From positions 124,001 to 188,000 of the forward strand of contig NZ_AUJQ01000003.1 of the NCBI RefSeq assembly GCF_000424305.1: a stretch of 64,000 bases of DNA, written 5' to 3'. Below the pieces are notes generated by a model. That model had not been told where the DNA came from. It saw nothing but the letters and a program-made list of their open reading frames with translations, and made no database searches. Below are positions 33,337 through 41,815 of the stretch, piece after piece; the stretch's first letter is position 1, and every line of letters starts with the position of its first letter. A program made the translations under genes and the position numbers. The DNA comes from Pseudobutyrivibrio ruminis AD2017 (lineage in GTDB: Bacteria > Bacillota > Clostridia > Lachnospirales > Lachnospiraceae).

Positions 33337-35985
33337 ATGAAAGAATTAGCAAAGACTTATGATCCTAAGGGTCTTGAAGACAGACTCTACAAAAAGTGGG
33401 AGGAAAATGGCTATTTCCACGCTGAGGTAGACCGCAGCAAGAAGCCATTTACTATTGTAATGCCACCTCCAAATATTACAGGCCAGCTTCACATGGGACA
33501 TGCACTTGATAACACAATGCAAGATATCCTTATCAGATATAAGAGAATGCAGGGATATTCAGCTCTTTGGCAGCCAGGTACAGACCATGCAGCTATCGCT
33601 ACAGAGGTTAAGGTTATCGAGCATCTTAAGAAGCAGGGCATCGAAAAGGATAGCCTTGGACGTGAAGGCTTCCTTGAGAAGTGCTGGGAGTGGAAGGATG
33701 AGTACGGAACACGTATCATCAACCAGCTTAAGAAGATGGGTTCATCTGCTGACTGGGAGCGCGAAAGATTCACAATGGATGAAGGCTGCTCAAAGGCAGT
33801 TGAAGAGGTATTCGTTAAGCTTTACAACGAAGGCTACATTTACAAGGGAAACCGTATCATTAACTGGTGTCCAGTTTGCCAGACATCTATTTCAGATGCT
33901 GAGGTAGAGCATGAGGAGCAGGCAGGCCATTTCTGGCACATGAAGTACGAGATCGTTGGCGAGCCAGGTCGCTTCGTTACATTTGCAACCACTCGTCCAG
34001 AGACAATGCTTGGTGATACAGCTGTTGCTGTTAACCCTAAGGATGAAAGATACCAGGATATCATTGGTAAGACTGTAATGCTTCCATTTGTTAACCGTGA
34101 GATTCCAGTTGTTGCTGATGAATATGTTGATATGGAATTCGGTACTGGTGTTGTTAAGATTACTCCAGCACACGACCCTAACGATTTCGAGGTAGGTAAG
34201 AGACATAACCTTCCTGTAATCAATATCCTTAACGATGATGCTACTATCAACGCAAACGGTGGCGAGTTCGAGGGTATGGATAGATATGAGGCTCGTAAGC
34301 TCATTGTTCAGAAGATGGATGAGATGGGTCTTCTTGTTAAGATTGAAGAGCATACACATAATGTAGGAACACATGATAGATGTAAGACTACTGTAGAGCC
34401 TATGGTTAAGCCACAGTGGTTCGTTGCAATGGAAGAGCTTGCAAAGCCTGCTATTGAGGCTATCAAGACAGGCGAGCTTCAGTTTGTTCCTAAGAATTAT
34501 GATAAGACATATTTACACTGGCTTGAGAACATCCGCGACTGGTGTATTTCACGTCAGTTATGGTGGGGACACAGAATCCCAGCATACTACTGCGAAAAGT
34601 GTGGTGAGACAGTTGTTGCTAAATCAGAAGACGCTCCAACAGTTTGCCCTAAGTGCGGACACACACACATGAAGCAGGATGAGGATACACTTGATACATG
34701 GTTCTCATCAGCACTTTGGCCATTCTCAACACTTGGTTGGCCAAACAAAACAGAGGAGCTTGATTACTTCTATCCAACAGACGTACTTGTTACTGGATAC
34801 GACATCATCTTCTTCTGGGTAATCAGAATGGTATTCTCAGGATACGCTCACACAGGAAAGAGTCCATTCCATACAGTACTCATCCACGGCCTTGTACGTG
34901 ATTCACAGGGACGCAAGATGTCTAAGTCGTTAGGAAATGGTATCGATCCACTTGAGATTATTGATAAATACGGTGCTGATGCACTTCGTCTTACACTTAT
35001 CACAGGTAATGCACCTGGTAACGATATGCGTTTCTACAACGAGCGTGTTGAGAACAGCCGTAACTTTGCAAACAAGGTATGGAACGCTTCACGTTTCATT
35101 ATGATGAACCTTGCTGATAACGAGGTTACAAAGCCAGCTGATTCAGAGCTTGCAACAGAAGATAAGTGGATTATTTCTAAGGTAAACAGCCTTGCAAAGG
35201 ATGTTACTGAGAACATGGATAAATACGAGCTTGGTATTGCAGTTCAGAAGGTTTATGATTTCATTTGGGATGAGTTCTGTGACTGGTACATCGAAATTGT
35301 AAAGCCAAGAATGTATTCAGAAGAATATACAGCTAGCAAGAATGCAGCACTTTGGACAGCTAAGTTTGCACTTACAAATGCCCTTAAGATGCTTCACCCA
35401 TTCATGCCATTCATCACAGAAGAAATCTTCTGCACACTTCAGAGCGAAGAGGAAACAATCATGCTTTCAGCTTGGCCTGAATTCGATGAGGCAATGAACT
35501 TCCCGGTAGAGGAAGCTAAGGTAGAGCGTGCTAAGGACGTAGTTCGTGGCATGAGACAGCTTCGTACAGATATGGATGTTCCACCTTCAAAGAAGGCAGC
35601 TATCCACATCGTAGCTGATGCTGCAGATGTAAGAGCAACATTTGATGAGATTACACCAATCTTCAAGACTCTTGCTGGCGCAACAGAAGTATTCATCCAG
35701 GCAGATAAGGCAGGCATCTCAGATGACGCTGTTTCTGCAGTTATACCAGACGCAACACTTTTTGTTCCACTTGAAGACCTTGTAGACTTTGAGAAGGAAA
35801 AGGAACGTCTTACAAAAGAAAAAGAAAAGCTTGAAAAAGAGCTTGCAAGATCACGCGGTATGCTTTCAAATGAAAAGTTCATGAGCAAGGCACCAGAAGC
35901 AAAGGTTGCTGAGGAGCGTGAGAAATTAGCTAAATACGAAGCAATGATGGCTCAGGTTGAGGCACGTCTTGCTTCTATGAAATAA
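33337..35985 (+). CDS. valS: Valyl-tRNA synthetase
   Basis: 882 aa, class I synthetase that charges tRNA-Val. Start ATG 33337 (MKELAKTYDPKGLEDRLY), which follows AAGGAA by 6 bp; the frame is open further upstream through a GC-rich leader but that part is unlike the family. Motifs: PPPNITGQLHMGHAL (HIGH-type), the editing domain (about 185-340), a zinc-knuckle pair CEKCG/CPKCG (near 415-430), GRKMSKSLGNG (KMSKS) and the C-terminal coiled-coil arm. Regulated by the T-box upstream. Confidence 0.97.
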   Translation: MKELAKTYDPKGLEDRLYKKWEENGYFHAEVDRSKKPFTIVMPPPNITGQLHMGHALDNTMQDILIRYKRMQGYSALWQPGTDHAAIATEVKVIEHLKKQGIEKDSLGREGFLEKCWEWKDEYGTRIINQLKKMGSSADWERERFTMDEGCSKAVEEVFVKLYNEGYIYKGNRIINWCPVCQTSISDAEVEHEEQAGHFWHMKYEIVGEPGRFVTFATTRPETMLGDTAVAVNPKDERYQDIIGKTVMLPFVNREIPVVADEYVDMEFGTGVVKITPAHDPNDFEVGKRHNLPVINILNDDATINANGGEFEGMDRYEARKLIVQKMDEMGLLVKIEEHTHNVGTHDRCKTTVEPMVKPQWFVAMEELAKPAIEAIKTGELQFVPKNYDKTYLHWLENIRDWCISRQLWWGHRIPAYYCEKCGETVVAKSEDAPTVCPKCGHTHMKQDEDTLDTWFSSALWPFSTLGWPNKTEELDYFYPTDVLVTGYDIIFFWVIRMVFSGYAHTGKSPFHTVLIHGLVRDSQGRKMSKSLGNGIDPLEIIDKYGADALRLTLITGNAPGNDMRFYNERVENSRNFANKVWNASRFIMMNLADNEVTKPADSELATEDKWIISKVNSLAKDVTENMDKYELGIAVQKVYDFIWDEFCDWYIEIVKPRMYSEEYTASKNAALWTAKFALTNALKMLHPFMPFITEEIFCTLQSEEETIMLSAWPEFDEAMNFPVEEAKVERAKDVVRGMRQLRTDMDVPPSKKAAIHIVADAADVRATFDEITPIFKTLAGATEVFIQADKAGISDDAVSAVIPDATLFVPLEDLVDFEKEKERLTKEKEKLEKELARSRGMLSNEKFMSKAPEAKVAEEREKLAKYEAMMAQVEARLASMK

Positions 35986-36000
35986 TATAATAATTAAAGA

Positions 36001-36090
36001 TAGCCTGTAGCTAACAAGCTATGATATTTCTTGAGCGAAGCATTTTAGCTGAGCGGAGAAATCATCATGCTTGTGAGCGTAACAGGCGAG
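36001..36090 (+). repeat. Dispersed ~90-nt hairpin element, copy A (deoC leader)
   Basis: Long imperfect hairpin: CCTGT/ACAGG (36004-36008, 36082-36086), ACAAGC/GCTTGT (36014-36019, 36069-36074), ATTTCT/AGAAAT (36026-36031, 36057-36062), with the apical segment AGCGAAGCATTTTAGCTGAG. Copy B at 51642-51730 has the same layout with changed but still paired arms. It ends directly at the deoC ribosome-binding site. Confidence 0.75.
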
Positions 36091-36100
36091 GAGGTACATT

Positions 36101-36778
36101 ATGGATATTAAGAACATTTTAAGCAAGTGCGATCACACATTACTTGGTGTTGACGCAACATGGAATGACATTAAGGGGATTGTAGATGACGGAATGAAGT
36201 ACGAAACTGCTTCAGTTTGTATCCCAGCAAGCTTTGTAAAGCAGGCTGCTGAGTACGTTAAGGAGCAGGGCGGACATCTTCCAATCTGTACAGTAATTGG
36301 CTTCCCTAACGGTTATGCTACAACAGCTTCTAAGTGCTTCATGGCAAGCGATGCTGTAGATAACGGTGCTGATGAAGTTGATATGGTTATCAATGTAGGT
36401 TGGGTTAAGGAAGGACGTTACGATGATGTTCTTTCTGAAATCAACGCTATTAAGGCTGCTTGCAATGGTAAGCTTCTTAAGGTAATCATCGAGTGCTGCT
36501 TACTTACAGATGAAGAGAAGATTAAGATGTGCGAAGTTGTTTCTAAGTCAGATGCAGATTACATCAAGACTTCAACAGGCTTCTCAACAGGCGGAGCTAC
36601 ATTTGATGATATCAAGCTTATGGCTGCTCACATGACAAATGGCAAGCTTATCAAGGCTGCAGGCGGAATTGCTTCACTTGAAGATGCACAGAAGTTTATC
36701 GACCTTGGAGCAAGCCGTCTTGGAACAAGCCGTGTTGTTAAGGCTGTAAAGGGATTACCAAACGACGGTAAGTACTAA
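36101..36778 (+). CDS. deoC: Deoxyribose-phosphate aldolase
   Basis: 225 aa. Class I aldolase splitting 2-deoxyribose 5-phosphate into glyceraldehyde 3-phosphate and acetaldehyde, in deoxynucleoside breakdown. Schiff-base lysine in [15 protein letters not shown], second active-site lysine in [10 protein letters not shown], and [13 protein letters not shown]-like substrate loop ([13 protein letters not shown]). GAGGAGG precedes the ATG. Follows valS and a hairpin element; cdd and a nucleoside importer lie 3-5 kb downstream, consistent with nucleoside salvage. Confidence 0.95.
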   Translation: MDIKNILSKCDHTLLGVDATWNDIKGIVDDGMKYETASVCIPASFVKQAAEYVKEQGGHLPICTVIGFPNGYATTASKCFMASDAVDNGADEVDMVINVGWVKEGRYDDVLSEINAIKAACNGKLLKVIIECCLLTDEEKIKMCEVVSKSDADYIKTSTGFSTGGATFDDIKLMAAHMTNGKLIKAAGGIASLEDAQKFIDLGASRLGTSRVVKAVKGLPNDGKY

Positions 36779-36824
36779 TTCACGAAATTACACTATTGTG
36801 AAAATTTAATGAAAATTAAAGCAA

Positions 36825-36881
36825 ATTGGTAAATTTTCATGACAAATTACCAATAAAAATCTATAATTAATTTGATATAGT
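36825..36881 (+). promoter_or_regulatory. Promoter and possible operator of the fapA-like gene
   Basis: Extended -10 TGA-TATAGT (36873-36881). Directly upstream, where a -35 would lie, is an 8-bp inverted repeat ATTGGTAA/TTACCAAT (36825-36832, 36847-36854). This suggests a regulated start about 40 bp before the gene. Confidence 0.5.
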
Positions 36882-36920
36882 TTATTAATTTTTTAAACAA
36901 GATTTTTATTTGGGGGACTT

Positions 36921-38321
36921 ATGGCTACGCCAATAAATGCACTTGCACCAAAAGTTCAAGTCTCATCAAACGGCTTAGAAGCAACTATGACTTTTAAGAT
37001 TCCTGATGGGAGCAGCGATGTGCCCAAGTTTACTGCTGCGCAGTTGCTTGGGTTCTTGAACAATGCAAATGTTACCTTTGGTATTGACCAGGACATGCTG
37101 GTAAGGCTGGCTAACAGCCCAATTTATGGACGTCCAGTCAAGGTAGCTGAAGGCACTGCACAGCAGCAGGGAACCCCAGGATATTTTGAATATCATTTTG
37201 ATACAACTGTTAATCGTAAGCCAACCATTCGTCCAGATGGAACAGCTGATTACATGAGTATTAAGACTATCGAGACTATACAGGAAGGCGATGTTATTGC
37301 AACATATCATCCAGCTGTACAGGGAAGTCGAGGTATGTCTGTACGTGGACAAATATTAGAGCCAAAGCCAGTGCGTGATCTTCCACCATTAATAGGCAGA
37401 GGTTTTGACAGATCCAGCGATAATCTTACATACACAGCTAAGATTACTGGTAAAATCGAAGTTAATCAGGGAAAGATTAATATATCTCCAGTTCATGAGG
37501 TAAAGGGAGATGTAGGAATCGAAACAGGCAACATCAAATTCAACGGTGATGTTATAGTTCATGGCGGCGTTCATGATGGCGCTGTTATTGATGCTGCGGG
37601 AAATGTTATCATCCACGGCCTTATCGAAGATTGCGATATCCGCGCAGGCAAGGATTTATTCTTACTGTCGGGCGTCAAAGGAAACGAGAAGACTATCATA
37701 GATTGTAGAGGCTCTGTAACTGCACAGTTTATAGAGTATGCAATCATTACCTGTGGTGGAGATATTTCGGCTGATTATTTCTTTAAAAGCAAGGTATCTT
37801 GCGATGGACGAATTGAACTGAATGGCAACAACGCTTCCATAATAGGAGGCTACGTTTCGGCTGTTCGGGGAATAGAAGTTAATGATATAGGCAATTCCTT
37901 TGGAACAAACACAAATGTTGCAGTAGGTATTGATGTTGAACGAGCAGCGGAGTTTGAAATATTAGCCAAGAAGATACAGGCCATTACATCCAATGTTCAA
38001 AAGATTAAAAAAGGCATAGAAGAATTTGATAAATTAGGCGAGGAGCGTGGTATTAACTACAAGGAAGATCCTCGCAGAATGCAGCTTTTGAGAGTTCGCA
38101 TTAGAGATGAAGCGGTTGTTCTTGAGGAGACCAAAAAGCTCAACAGATTACGTGAGATTATTAAGTCTGGTGAAGGGGCAACTATTAGAGTACTTAGAAG
38201 ATTATACGCAGGAAGTAGCATTTCAATTGACGATCATCATGTGACCATTCAGGATACTCATGAAAGAGTTGAAATTGAAAAGAGCGAAGAGGGCGTTAAA
38301 TTAGTTAAAATTGGTGGTTAA
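36921..38321 (+). CDS. FapA (DUF342) family protein
   Basis: 466 aa. The N-terminal domain is followed by a long right-handed beta-helix-like region with repeated GDV and GNI turns (GDVGIETGNIKFNGDVIVHG; VIIHGLIEDCDIRAGKDL), and a C-terminal coiled coil (about 345-420). This is the FapA/DUF342 polymerase-associated or flagellar-assembly family; its biochemical role is not settled. A 47-aa protein gene follows after 3 bp. Confidence 0.85.
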   Translation: MATPINALAPKVQVSSNGLEATMTFKIPDGSSDVPKFTAAQLLGFLNNANVTFGIDQDMLVRLANSPIYGRPVKVAEGTAQQQGTPGYFEYHFDTTVNRKPTIRPDGTADYMSIKTIETIQEGDVIATYHPAVQGSRGMSVRGQILEPKPVRDLPPLIGRGFDRSSDNLTYTAKITGKIEVNQGKINISPVHEVKGDVGIETGNIKFNGDVIVHGGVHDGAVIDAAGNVIIHGLIEDCDIRAGKDLFLLSGVKGNEKTIIDCRGSVTAQFIEYAIITCGGDISADYFFKSKVSCDGRIELNGNNASIIGGYVSAVRGIEVNDIGNSFGTNTNVAVGIDVERAAEFEILAKKIQAITSNVQKIKKGIEEFDKLGEERGINYKEDPRRMQLLRVRIRDEAVVLEETKKLNRLREIIKSGEGATIRVLRRLYAGSSISIDDHHVTIQDTHERVEIEKSEEGVKLVKIGG

Positions 38322-38324
38322 ACT

Positions 38325-38468
38325 ATGATAGATTTTGAAGAAGAACTTAAGAAGTACGAGCCTGCCATTGAAGTGGAACAGGCCGAGGCTGATATTAAAG
38401 CAAGAGATCTTACAGATCTTACAGACTTGCTTTTTAACATGACAGCTCAAAATAACGGGACAAAATAG
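38325..38468 (+). CDS. Small acidic protein of 47 residues
   Basis: Begins 3 bp after the fapA-like stop and ends 32 bp before the next gene: MIDFEEELKKYEPAIEVE at the N-terminus, then an acidic helix and DLTDLLFNM near the end. Predicted mostly alpha-helical and acidic, with no membrane segment. Its place suggests co-translation with fapA. Function unknown. Confidence 0.6.
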   Translation: MIDFEEELKKYEPAIEVEQAEADIKARDLTDLTDLLFNMTAQNNGTK

Positions 38469-38500
38469 TTTTGGATTTTAGATATACTGGAGAATAATAG

Positions 38501-39895
38501 ATGCAGTGTTTTATGTGTGGTGCCGATGTTGGTGACAAAAATGTTTGTTACAATTGCGGCGCCGATATTTTACTATACAAACAAATCGTATACACGTCAT
38601 ACGTGTTCTATAATCAAGGCCTGGAAAAAGCCAAGGTCAGTGATTTATCTGGTGCAATAGAATCTTTAAAATCTTCGCTCCAATATTATAAATATAATAC
38701 AAGGGCAAGAAATTTATTGGGACTATGCTACTATCAGGTTGGCGAGCTTGTTCTTGCCATTAACGAGTGGGTTATTTCAAAGAACCTACAGGAAGATAAT
38801 CCTGATGCAGATAGATACCTGGCAGAAATTGAAAGTGCTCCAGGCTATTTACCAAAAATCAATTCCACTATCAAAAAATATAATCAGGCTATTGATTATT
38901 GCAAATCTGGTAGTAGAGACCTTGCAATCATACAATTGAAAAAGGTTATCAGTCAAAACGCTAATTTTGTTAAAGCACACCAGTTATTGGCTCTTCTTTA
39001 TATTGAAGAGTCTAAGTTTGCTGACGCAAGAAAGCTTTTAAATCAGGCGGCTAAAATCGATAGCAACAATACTACAACAATCAAATATATCCACGAGGTA
39101 AAATCCAGATTAAAGGAACAAAATACTGGTAGAAGGAAAAAGAAGAATGACACAGTATCTTTCATGGATGGAAACGATACAGTTGTTATGTCAGAAAAGT
39201 CCTTCAGAAGTATGCTGGATAATTCAAGATCAAGTCTTATGAACATATTACTTGGACTTGTTGTAGGCCTTTTGATTTGCTTCTTCTTAATTGTGCCAAC
39301 AGTCAGGGATAATGTTAAAGATGGCAATTCTAAAACTATACTTGCACTTAACGAGCAGTTGGCAGATGCAAATTCAAAGAACGATGCTCTTCAGCAGGAG
39401 ATAGATGGATTAAAGAATGATTTGAGCGCATACGATGACAAGCAAGATGTTGCTACATCTTATGATAATCTGTTTGCAGCTCAAAACTATTACAATTCAG
39501 GTGATAGTGCTACTGCCAGCCAGTACATTCAGCTTGTTACAAAGGAGGTTCTCGGGGAGCAGGGAAAGCAGGCTTACGATAACCTTTACACATCGTTGGC
39601 ACCAGCTATCATCCAGGGATATTATGATGATGGAAATAACTTCTATTCAGAAGAAAACTATGAAAGTGCAATTACAAATTTCAAAACAGTAGTAGATATT
39701 GATGAAAACTACGATAACGGGGCTGCATTGTTCCTTCTTGGTGATTGCTATAGACTTACCGACCAAAATGATTTGGCTCTTGAATGTTTTGAAAAGGTAG
39801 TTGAACTTTACCCTTCAAATAAGTGGGGAAAACAGGCTAAGGTATACATCGCTGTAGATGATACTAAGCTTGATGCTAAAGAGGTAGGTGAATAA
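38501..39895 (+). CDS. Zinc-ribbon, TPR and single-helix membrane protein
   Basis: 464 aa. An N-terminal zinc ribbon (CFMCGADVGDKNVCYNCG), TPR repeats (about 25-200), a membrane helix (about 248-270: ILLGLVVGLLICFFLIVP), a coiled coil (about 280-320) and a second TPR set outside the membrane (about 325-460). The layout fits a scaffold linking cytoplasmic and outer-face partners. It follows the fapA-like gene and the small protein, and cdd follows 1 bp after its stop. Confidence 0.8.
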   Translation: MQCFMCGADVGDKNVCYNCGADILLYKQIVYTSYVFYNQGLEKAKVSDLSGAIESLKSSLQYYKYNTRARNLLGLCYYQVGELVLAINEWVISKNLQEDNPDADRYLAEIESAPGYLPKINSTIKKYNQAIDYCKSGSRDLAIIQLKKVISQNANFVKAHQLLALLYIEESKFADARKLLNQAAKIDSNNTTTIKYIHEVKSRLKEQNTGRRKKKNDTVSFMDGNDTVVMSEKSFRSMLDNSRSSLMNILLGLVVGLLICFFLIVPTVRDNVKDGNSKTILALNEQLADANSKNDALQQEIDGLKNDLSAYDDKQDVATSYDNLFAAQNYYNSGDSATASQYIQLVTKEVLGEQGKQAYDNLYTSLAPAIIQGYYDDGNNFYSEENYESAITNFKTVVDIDENYDNGAALFLLGDCYRLTDQNDLALECFEKVVELYPSNKWGKQAKVYIAVDDTKLDAKEVGE

Positions 39896-39896
39896 A

Positions 39897-40352
39897 ATGA
39901 CAAACTTTGAGTTAGTAAAAATGGCCTTAGAGGCTAGAGAAATGGCGTACACACCATACTCACACCATAAGGTTGGTGCTGCTCTTTTATGTAAAGATGG
40001 AACAGTTTTCAAGGGATGTAATATAGAAAATGCAGGTTACACTCCAACAAACTGTGCTGAAAGAACGGCGGTATTTAAAGCAGTTAGTGAGGGTTATTAC
40101 GATTTTGATGCAATTGCAGTTGTAGGTGGCATGGATAGCCTTAAAGATTTGCCACTATGTGCTCCTTGTGGGGTATGTCGTCAGGTGTTAAACGAGTTTG
40201 GAGACCCAGATACATTTAAAATTATTTTGGCTGAAGTTAAGAATGTGGACAATTTAAACAAAATTCAGCCTGAGGATGTAACAATTATAGAACAAACGCT
40301 GAAAGAAATGCTTCCATATGGTTTTGGTCCAAAAAATTTGGACATAAAGTAG
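39897..40352 (+). CDS. cdd: Cytidine deaminase
   Basis: 151 aa from ATG 39897; a GTG at 39888 overlaps the previous gene. Zinc site: NCAERTAVF (Cys and catalytic Glu) and PCGVCRQVL (two Cys), with the substrate loop YTPYSHHKVGAALL. Converts (deoxy)cytidine to (deoxy)uridine. It stands directly before the nucleoside importer genes, and deoC is upstream. Confidence 0.95.
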   Translation: MTNFELVKMALEAREMAYTPYSHHKVGAALLCKDGTVFKGCNIENAGYTPTNCAERTAVFKAVSEGYYDFDAIAVVGGMDSLKDLPLCAPCGVCRQVLNEFGDPDTFKIILAEVKNVDNLNKIQPEDVTIIEQTLKEMLPYGFGPKNLDIK

Positions 40353-40372
40353 TCACAAAATCATCATAGTTC

Positions 40373-40400
40373 TTGAAAAAATAATGAAAATCTTTATAAT
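40373..40400 (+). promoter_or_regulatory. Promoter of the nucleoside-binding lipoprotein gene
   Basis: TTGAAA (40373-40378), 16 bp, TATAAT (40395-40400). A small hairpin GTTTCTA/TAGAAAC follows in the leader. No purine riboswitch core was seen. Confidence 0.75.
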
Positions 40401-40455
40401 CTATATTGTGAGTTTCTAAATTAAATAGAAACCAAAATATAGGAGGAATAGAAGA

Positions 40456-41619
40456 ATGAAAAAGAAGTTATTAAGCGTACTTCTTGTAGCTTCAATGGTA
40501 GCTACTATGTTCGTTGGATGCGGCTCAAGCAGCGATAGCGCAAGCAAAGAGTCAGCTTCAACAGAAGAGGGGGCTGCAGATGCAGCAACTAGCGATTACA
40601 GAATCGCTATGATTACAGACTCTGGTGACATCACAGATATGTCTTTCAACCAGACAACTTACGAGGCTGCAAAGGCATTTGCAGATAAGAATGGTGCTGA
40701 ATTCCAGTACTATAAGCCAACAGAAGATTCAGATGATGCACGTATCGCTTCATTTGAAAACGCTGTAACAGATGGTTACAACGTTATTGTAGTTCCAGGT
40801 TATTTATTTGCAAACATGATTAAGGAAGTTGCTGAGGATTATCCTAACGTAACAATCATCGCACTTGACTGTGGTGAGGGTGACTTCGGTGATTACAAGC
40901 TTCCTGAGAACGTTTGCTCTTTCACATATCAGGAAGAACTTGCTGGTTACATGGCAGGTTATGCAGCTGTTAAGGAAGGCTACACAAAGCTTGGTTTCCT
41001 TGGCGGTATGGCAGTTCCAGCTGTTATTCGTTACGGTTACGGTTTCGTACAGGGATGTAACGATGCTGCTGTAGAGCTTGGTAATGCTTCAGATGTTCAG
41101 GTTAACTATGTATATGGTGGCCAGTTCTTCGGTGATGAAGCTGTTACAGCTCAGATGGATACATGGTATTCAAACGGTACAGAAATTGTATTCGCTTGTG
41201 GTGGTGGTATCTACACATCAGCTTGCGAGGCAGCTCAGAAGGTTGACGGTAAGGTAATCGGTGTTGACTCTGATCAGTCAGGCACAATTGCTCAGCAGTA
41301 TGGTGATGACAAGCTTTGTGTAACATCAGCAATGAAGGGTCTTGCTCCTACAGTTGATAGCACACTTACAGATTTATTCGCAGGCAACTGGTCTAACTAT
41401 GCTGGTAAGATCGAGAACCTTGGTATCGTATCAGGTGATGATCCTTCACTTAACTATGTACAGCTTCCTACAGATACATGGTCAATGGAGAACTTCACAG
41501 TTGATGATTACAAGGAACTTGTAGCTAAGATGTTCGCAGGTGATATCACAGTTGATAACTCAACAGATAAGATGCCAGCAACAGAAATCACTGTAAAGGA
41601 ATATGATAATATTCACTAA
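40456..41619 (+). CDS. BMP-family nucleoside-binding lipoprotein of an ABC importer
   Basis: 387 aa. Lipoprotein signal peptide with lipobox MFVGC (Cys22) and a Ser/Ala-rich linker, then a BMP/PnrA fold: IAMITDSGDITDMSFNQ, IVVPGYLFANMI and GKVIGVDSDQSG. PnrA-type proteins bind purine or other nucleosides at the membrane surface. Its ATPase and two permeases follow after a terminator. AGGAGG precedes the ATG. Confidence 0.92.
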   Translation: MKKKLLSVLLVASMVATMFVGCGSSSDSASKESASTEEGAADAATSDYRIAMITDSGDITDMSFNQTTYEAAKAFADKNGAEFQYYKPTEDSDDARIASFENAVTDGYNVIVVPGYLFANMIKEVAEDYPNVTIIALDCGEGDFGDYKLPENVCSFTYQEELAGYMAGYAAVKEGYTKLGFLGGMAVPAVIRYGYGFVQGCNDAAVELGNASDVQVNYVYGGQFFGDEAVTAQMDTWYSNGTEIVFACGGGIYTSACEAAQKVDGKVIGVDSDQSGTIAQQYGDDKLCVTSAMKGLAPTVDSTLTDLFAGNWSNYAGKIENLGIVSGDDPSLNYVQLPTDTWSMENFTVDDYKELVAKMFAGDITVDNSTDKMPATEITVKEYDNIH

Positions 41620-41642
41620 TATTCCCGAAAGGCTTTTTACAA

Positions 41643-41674
41643 AAGGGAGGGATTTAATTCCTTCCCTTTTTTTT
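41643..41674 (+). terminator. Terminator between binding-protein and transporter genes
   Basis: Hairpin AAGGGAGGGA/TTCCTTCCCTT (41643-41668, one G-U pair) followed by eight T. A second weak hairpin AATACG/CGTGTT with a T-run lies at 41699-41722. Partial read-through would give more binding protein than transporter. The rest of the gap (to 41815) shows only an inverted repeat GATAGT/ACTATC (41766-41795). Confidence 0.85.
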
Positions 41675-41815
41675 GAAATAATCAAAGCTTTAAAATCTAA
41701 TACGTATAGCGTGTTATTTTTTATGGTTTTGCTGTTCATATAGGGGAGAGCAATATCAGCAAATAGATAGTTAATAAGCGCCATAGTTTACTATCAAAGA
41801 AAGGGTTTAAATGCG

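Noticed and set aside
33840-34374. Minus-strand frames of more than 150 codons inside valS
   Set aside because: They lie fully within the valS coding region, follow its codon bias and lack start signals or recognisable domains.
40353-40455. Purine riboswitch before the nucleoside-binding lipoprotein
   Set aside because: The short leader lacks the conserved junction sequences and has only one small hairpin.
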